64,000 bases of DNA, taken from assembly GCA_000799755.1 (NCBI GenBank), contig JUHI01000015.1, positions 1 through 64,000 of the forward strand, in the 5' to 3' direction. Source of the DNA: Martinezella tropici (GTDB lineage: Bacteria; Pseudomonadota; Alphaproteobacteria; Rhizobiales; Rhizobiaceae). The notes under the pieces were generated by a model. That model saw only the letters and a list, made by a program, of their open reading frames with translations. It was not told where the DNA came from and made no database searches. The stretch's first letter is position 1. Each line of letters starts with the position of its first letter. Below, piece after piece: positions 61,232 through 64,000 of the stretch. A program made the translations under genes and the position numbers.

Positions 61232-62257
61232 ATGAGCGCGCTGCGCTTTGCCGCCATCGGCCTCAATCACGATCACATCTACGGCCAGGTCAACGTCATG
61301 CTACGGGCCGGCGCCGAACTCGTCGCCTTCCATGCGGTGGAAGACGATCTCGCCGCCATCTTTGCCGGACGTTTCCCGCAAGCGAAACGTGTCGCCGACA
61401 GAAAAGAAATCCTGGAGGACAGTTCGATCGCGCTGATCGTCAGTGCCGCCATTTCCAGCGAGCGATCAGGCCTTGCCATTGAAGCCATGCGCCACGGCAA
61501 GGACGTCATGCTCGACAAGCCCGGCATGGTGACGCTGGATCAGCTCGCGGATGTCAAAAAGGTGCAGGCCGAAACCAAGCGTATCGTCTCCATCCTCTAT
61601 TCCGAGCATTTCGAGACGGCATCGACGGTCAAGGCCGGCGAGCTGGTGAAGGCAGGCGCCATCGGCAAGGTCATTCATACGACAGGCCTCGGCCCGCACC
61701 GGCTGCGCAAGCCGACCCGGCCGGACTGGTTCTTCGATCGCAAGCGCTACGGCGGCATCATCACCGACATCGCCTCGCATCAATGCGAGCAGTTCCTGTT
61801 TTTCGCCGATTCCCTCGAAGCCGAAGTGCTGTCGGCGACTGTGTCGAACCGCGCCAATCCCGATACGCCCGGCCTGCAGGACTATGGCGATTTCCACCTG
61901 CGCACGCCTGACGTCACGGGCTACGTCCGCGTCGACTGGTTCACCCCGGACGGTCTCTCCACCTGGGGCGACGGCCGCCTCTTTATCGTCGGCACCGAAG
62001 GCACGATCGAGCTGCGCAAATATATCGACGTCGCCGGTCGCCCCGGCACCGATCACCTCCTCCTCACCGATCGCAAGGGCATGCAGCATATCGATTGCAC
62101 CGGTTTCGACCTGCCCTACGGCCGTCAGCTTGCCGCCGACATAAGGGACCGTACGGAAACGGCGATGGGTCAGGAACATTGCTTCAAGGCGATGGAGCTG
62201 GCGCTGAAGGCGCAGGCGCTGGCCGAAGCGACATCGCTCAAGAACATTCAGAGGTAA
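61232..62257 (+). CDS. Gfo/Idh/MocA family oxidoreductase, atypical nucleotide motif
   Basis: A 341-residue dehydrogenase. The dinucleotide motif reads FAAIGLNHDHIYGQVN near residue 6, where the usual GxGxxG pattern is replaced by GLNHDH, and the active-site region is DVMLDKPGMVTLDQL near 92 (DKPG in place of EKP). The C-terminal sheet domain has YGGIITDIASHQCEQFLFF near 173. AAAGGA precedes the ATG. It follows the transporter genes and is followed within seven bases by another Gfo/Idh gene. Confidence 0.88.
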   Translation: MSALRFAAIGLNHDHIYGQVNVMLRAGAELVAFHAVEDDLAAIFAGRFPQAKRVADRKEILEDSSIALIVSAAISSERSGLAIEAMRHGKDVMLDKPGMVTLDQLADVKKVQAETKRIVSILYSEHFETASTVKAGELVKAGAIGKVIHTTGLGPHRLRKPTRPDWFFDRKRYGGIITDIASHQCEQFLFFADSLEAEVLSATVSNRANPDTPGLQDYGDFHLRTPDVTGYVRVDWFTPDGLSTWGDGRLFIVGTEGTIELRKYIDVAGRPGTDHLLLTDRKGMQHIDCTGFDLPYGRQLAADIRDRTETAMGQEHCFKAMELALKAQALAEATSLKNIQR

Positions 62258-62264
62258 TTTCGAT

Positions 62265-63335
62265 ATGTCCGACATCAAGAAAGTCGCGATCATCGGCCTC
62301 GGCATCGGCCGCTCCCATATCGTCGAAGGCTATCTGCCGCATGCCAATCGCTTCGAGGTGGCCGTTCTTTGCGATCTGAACGAGGAACGCCTAAACGCGG
62401 TCGGTGACGAATTTGGTATTGCCAAGCGCGTCAAGGATTTCTCCGAAGTCCTCGCCATGCCCGATATCGACATCATCGATATCTGCACGCCGCCCGGCTC
62501 GCATTTCCAGCTCATCATGCAGGCGCTATCAGCCGGCAAGCATGTCGTCTGCGAGAAGCCGCTCGTGGGATCGCTCGCCGATGTCGATGCCGTCATCGCC
62601 GCCGAAAGGACCGCCAAGGGCCGGCTGATGCCGATCTTCCAGTACCGTTATGGCGACGGCATCCAGAAAGCCAAGCGCATCATCGCTTCAGGCCTTGCCG
62701 GCAAGCCCTATGTCGCAACGTCGGAGACGCATTGGGTGCGCGGCGCCGATTATTACGCGGTTCCCTGGCGTGGTAAGTGGGAGACCGAACTCGGCGGCGT
62801 GCTTATGACGCACTCCATTCACCTGCACGACATGCTCACCTATCTGATGGGGCCGATCGCAGGCCTCTTCGGCCGCGTCGCCACCCGGGTCAACGATATC
62901 GAGGTGGAGGATTGCGCCAGTGCCAGCCTGCTGATGGAAAACGGCGCGCTCGCCACCATCAGCGCCACGCTCGGGTCCCAGGAGCAGATCAGCCGCCTGC
63001 GCCTTGCCTTCGAAAACGTCCTGATCGAAAGCAACCATGAGCCCTACAGCCCCGGCCAGGACCCCTGGAAGATCGTTCCCGCCAATGACGAGATTGCCTC
63101 CAAGATCGATGCGCTGCTCGCCAACTGGTCGCCGATCCCGAACCGTTTCAACACGCAGATGAGGCTGTTCCATGAAGCGCTTGTGTCGGGCGGACCGCTT
63201 CCGGTGACGACGGCCGATGCCCGCCAGGCGCTGGAACTGGTCACGGCATTTTATGAATCGTCGGAAACCCGCACCGAAGTCCGCTTCCCCGTCGGGCCGG
63301 AAGCCAAGAAATACAAGAGCTGGAGGCCGGCATGA
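62265..63335 (+). CDS. Gfo/Idh/MocA family sugar oxidoreductase
   Basis: A 356-residue NAD(P)-dependent dehydrogenase with a classical motif (VAIIGLGIGRSHIVEGYL near residue 6) and an active-site Lys in HVVCEKPLVGSL near 96. GGVLMTHSIHLHDMLTYLMGP near 178 is the C-terminal domain hallmark with the His used in catalysis. It pairs with the preceding atypical Gfo/Idh; such pairs may form an oxidation/re-reduction couple on 3-keto sugars. Its stop overlaps an in-frame upstream ATG of the next gene. Confidence 0.92.
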   Translation: MSDIKKVAIIGLGIGRSHIVEGYLPHANRFEVAVLCDLNEERLNAVGDEFGIAKRVKDFSEVLAMPDIDIIDICTPPGSHFQLIMQALSAGKHVVCEKPLVGSLADVDAVIAAERTAKGRLMPIFQYRYGDGIQKAKRIIASGLAGKPYVATSETHWVRGADYYAVPWRGKWETELGGVLMTHSIHLHDMLTYLMGPIAGLFGRVATRVNDIEVEDCASASLLMENGALATISATLGSQEQISRLRLAFENVLIESNHEPYSPGQDPWKIVPANDEIASKIDALLANWSPIPNRFNTQMRLFHEALVSGGPLPVTTADARQALELVTAFYESSETRTEVRFPVGPEAKKYKSWRPA

Positions 63336-63376
63336 ACATTGCCCCGCGAGCCATCAGAAACAAGGAGGAGGCGCCC

Positions 63377-64000
<624 letters not shown>

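Overview
The window reads as a GC-rich alphaproteobacterial replicon of the Rhizobium/Agrobacterium type. Supporting signs are dense CUT1-type ABC sugar importers with UgpC-like ATPases, several Gfo/Idh/MocA oxidoreductases, a rhizobial hut cluster with hutF, a DUF1612/HTH protein of the RHE_PE00001 type usually met on rhizobial plasmids, and intergenic palindromes of rhizobial character. No rRNA, tRNA, CRISPR array, insertion sequence or replication origin was seen. The replicon could be a chromosome, chromid or large plasmid; the sequence alone does not decide.

Layout. 0-10.2 kb holds the 3' end of an AcrB-like RND pump and, convergent to it behind a strong terminator, an mdtABC-like operon with translationally coupled genes. 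10.4-17.1 kb is mixed: the DUF1612/HTH protein, a copper P1B-ATPase behind a textbook CueR-type promoter, a thiolase, and a small vapBC toxin-antitoxin pair. 17.2-19.5 kb has a DHA2 drug exporter and a sulfite-oxidase-like molybdoenzyme. 19.6-26.9 kb is histidine utilisation: hutIHUD leftward and hutF-hutC rightward, with a HutC-like operator palindrome between them. 27-33.2 kb has two small exported or membrane proteins and a second AcrAB-type pump with a divergent TetR repressor and an AcrR-like operator. 33.3-39.8 kb holds an Lrp regulator divergent from a tryptophan-2,3-dioxygenase-like gene, an Nramp Mn transporter, a LytM/M23 cell-wall protein, a TetR regulator and a DUF427 protein.

39.8-64 kb is almost entirely carbohydrate uptake and catabolism in three blocks. 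Block 1 is a complete ABC importer divergent from a ROK regulator followed by a Gfo/Idh dehydrogenase and a ThuA-like protein. Block 2 is an orphan solute-binding protein divergent from a LacI regulator followed by a DUF2264 protein and a D-2-hydroxyacid dehydrogenase. Block 3 is a TetR-type regulator flanked by two near-identical palindromes: one lies upstream of a leftward enolase-superfamily and Gfo/Idh pair, the other upstream of a rightward importer plus two Gfo/Idh dehydrogenases and a partial ATPase.

The most interesting inferences are the TetR-centred regulon of block 3 and its paralogous link to the orphan binding protein of block 2; a TDO-like enzyme lacking the family's substrate loop; a LytM protein with an altered HxH zinc motif; a VapC with an apparently lost acidic residue; and CueR-, HutC- and AcrR-type operators readable directly in the DNA. 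All functional names rest on recognised protein families read by eye; no database search was run.
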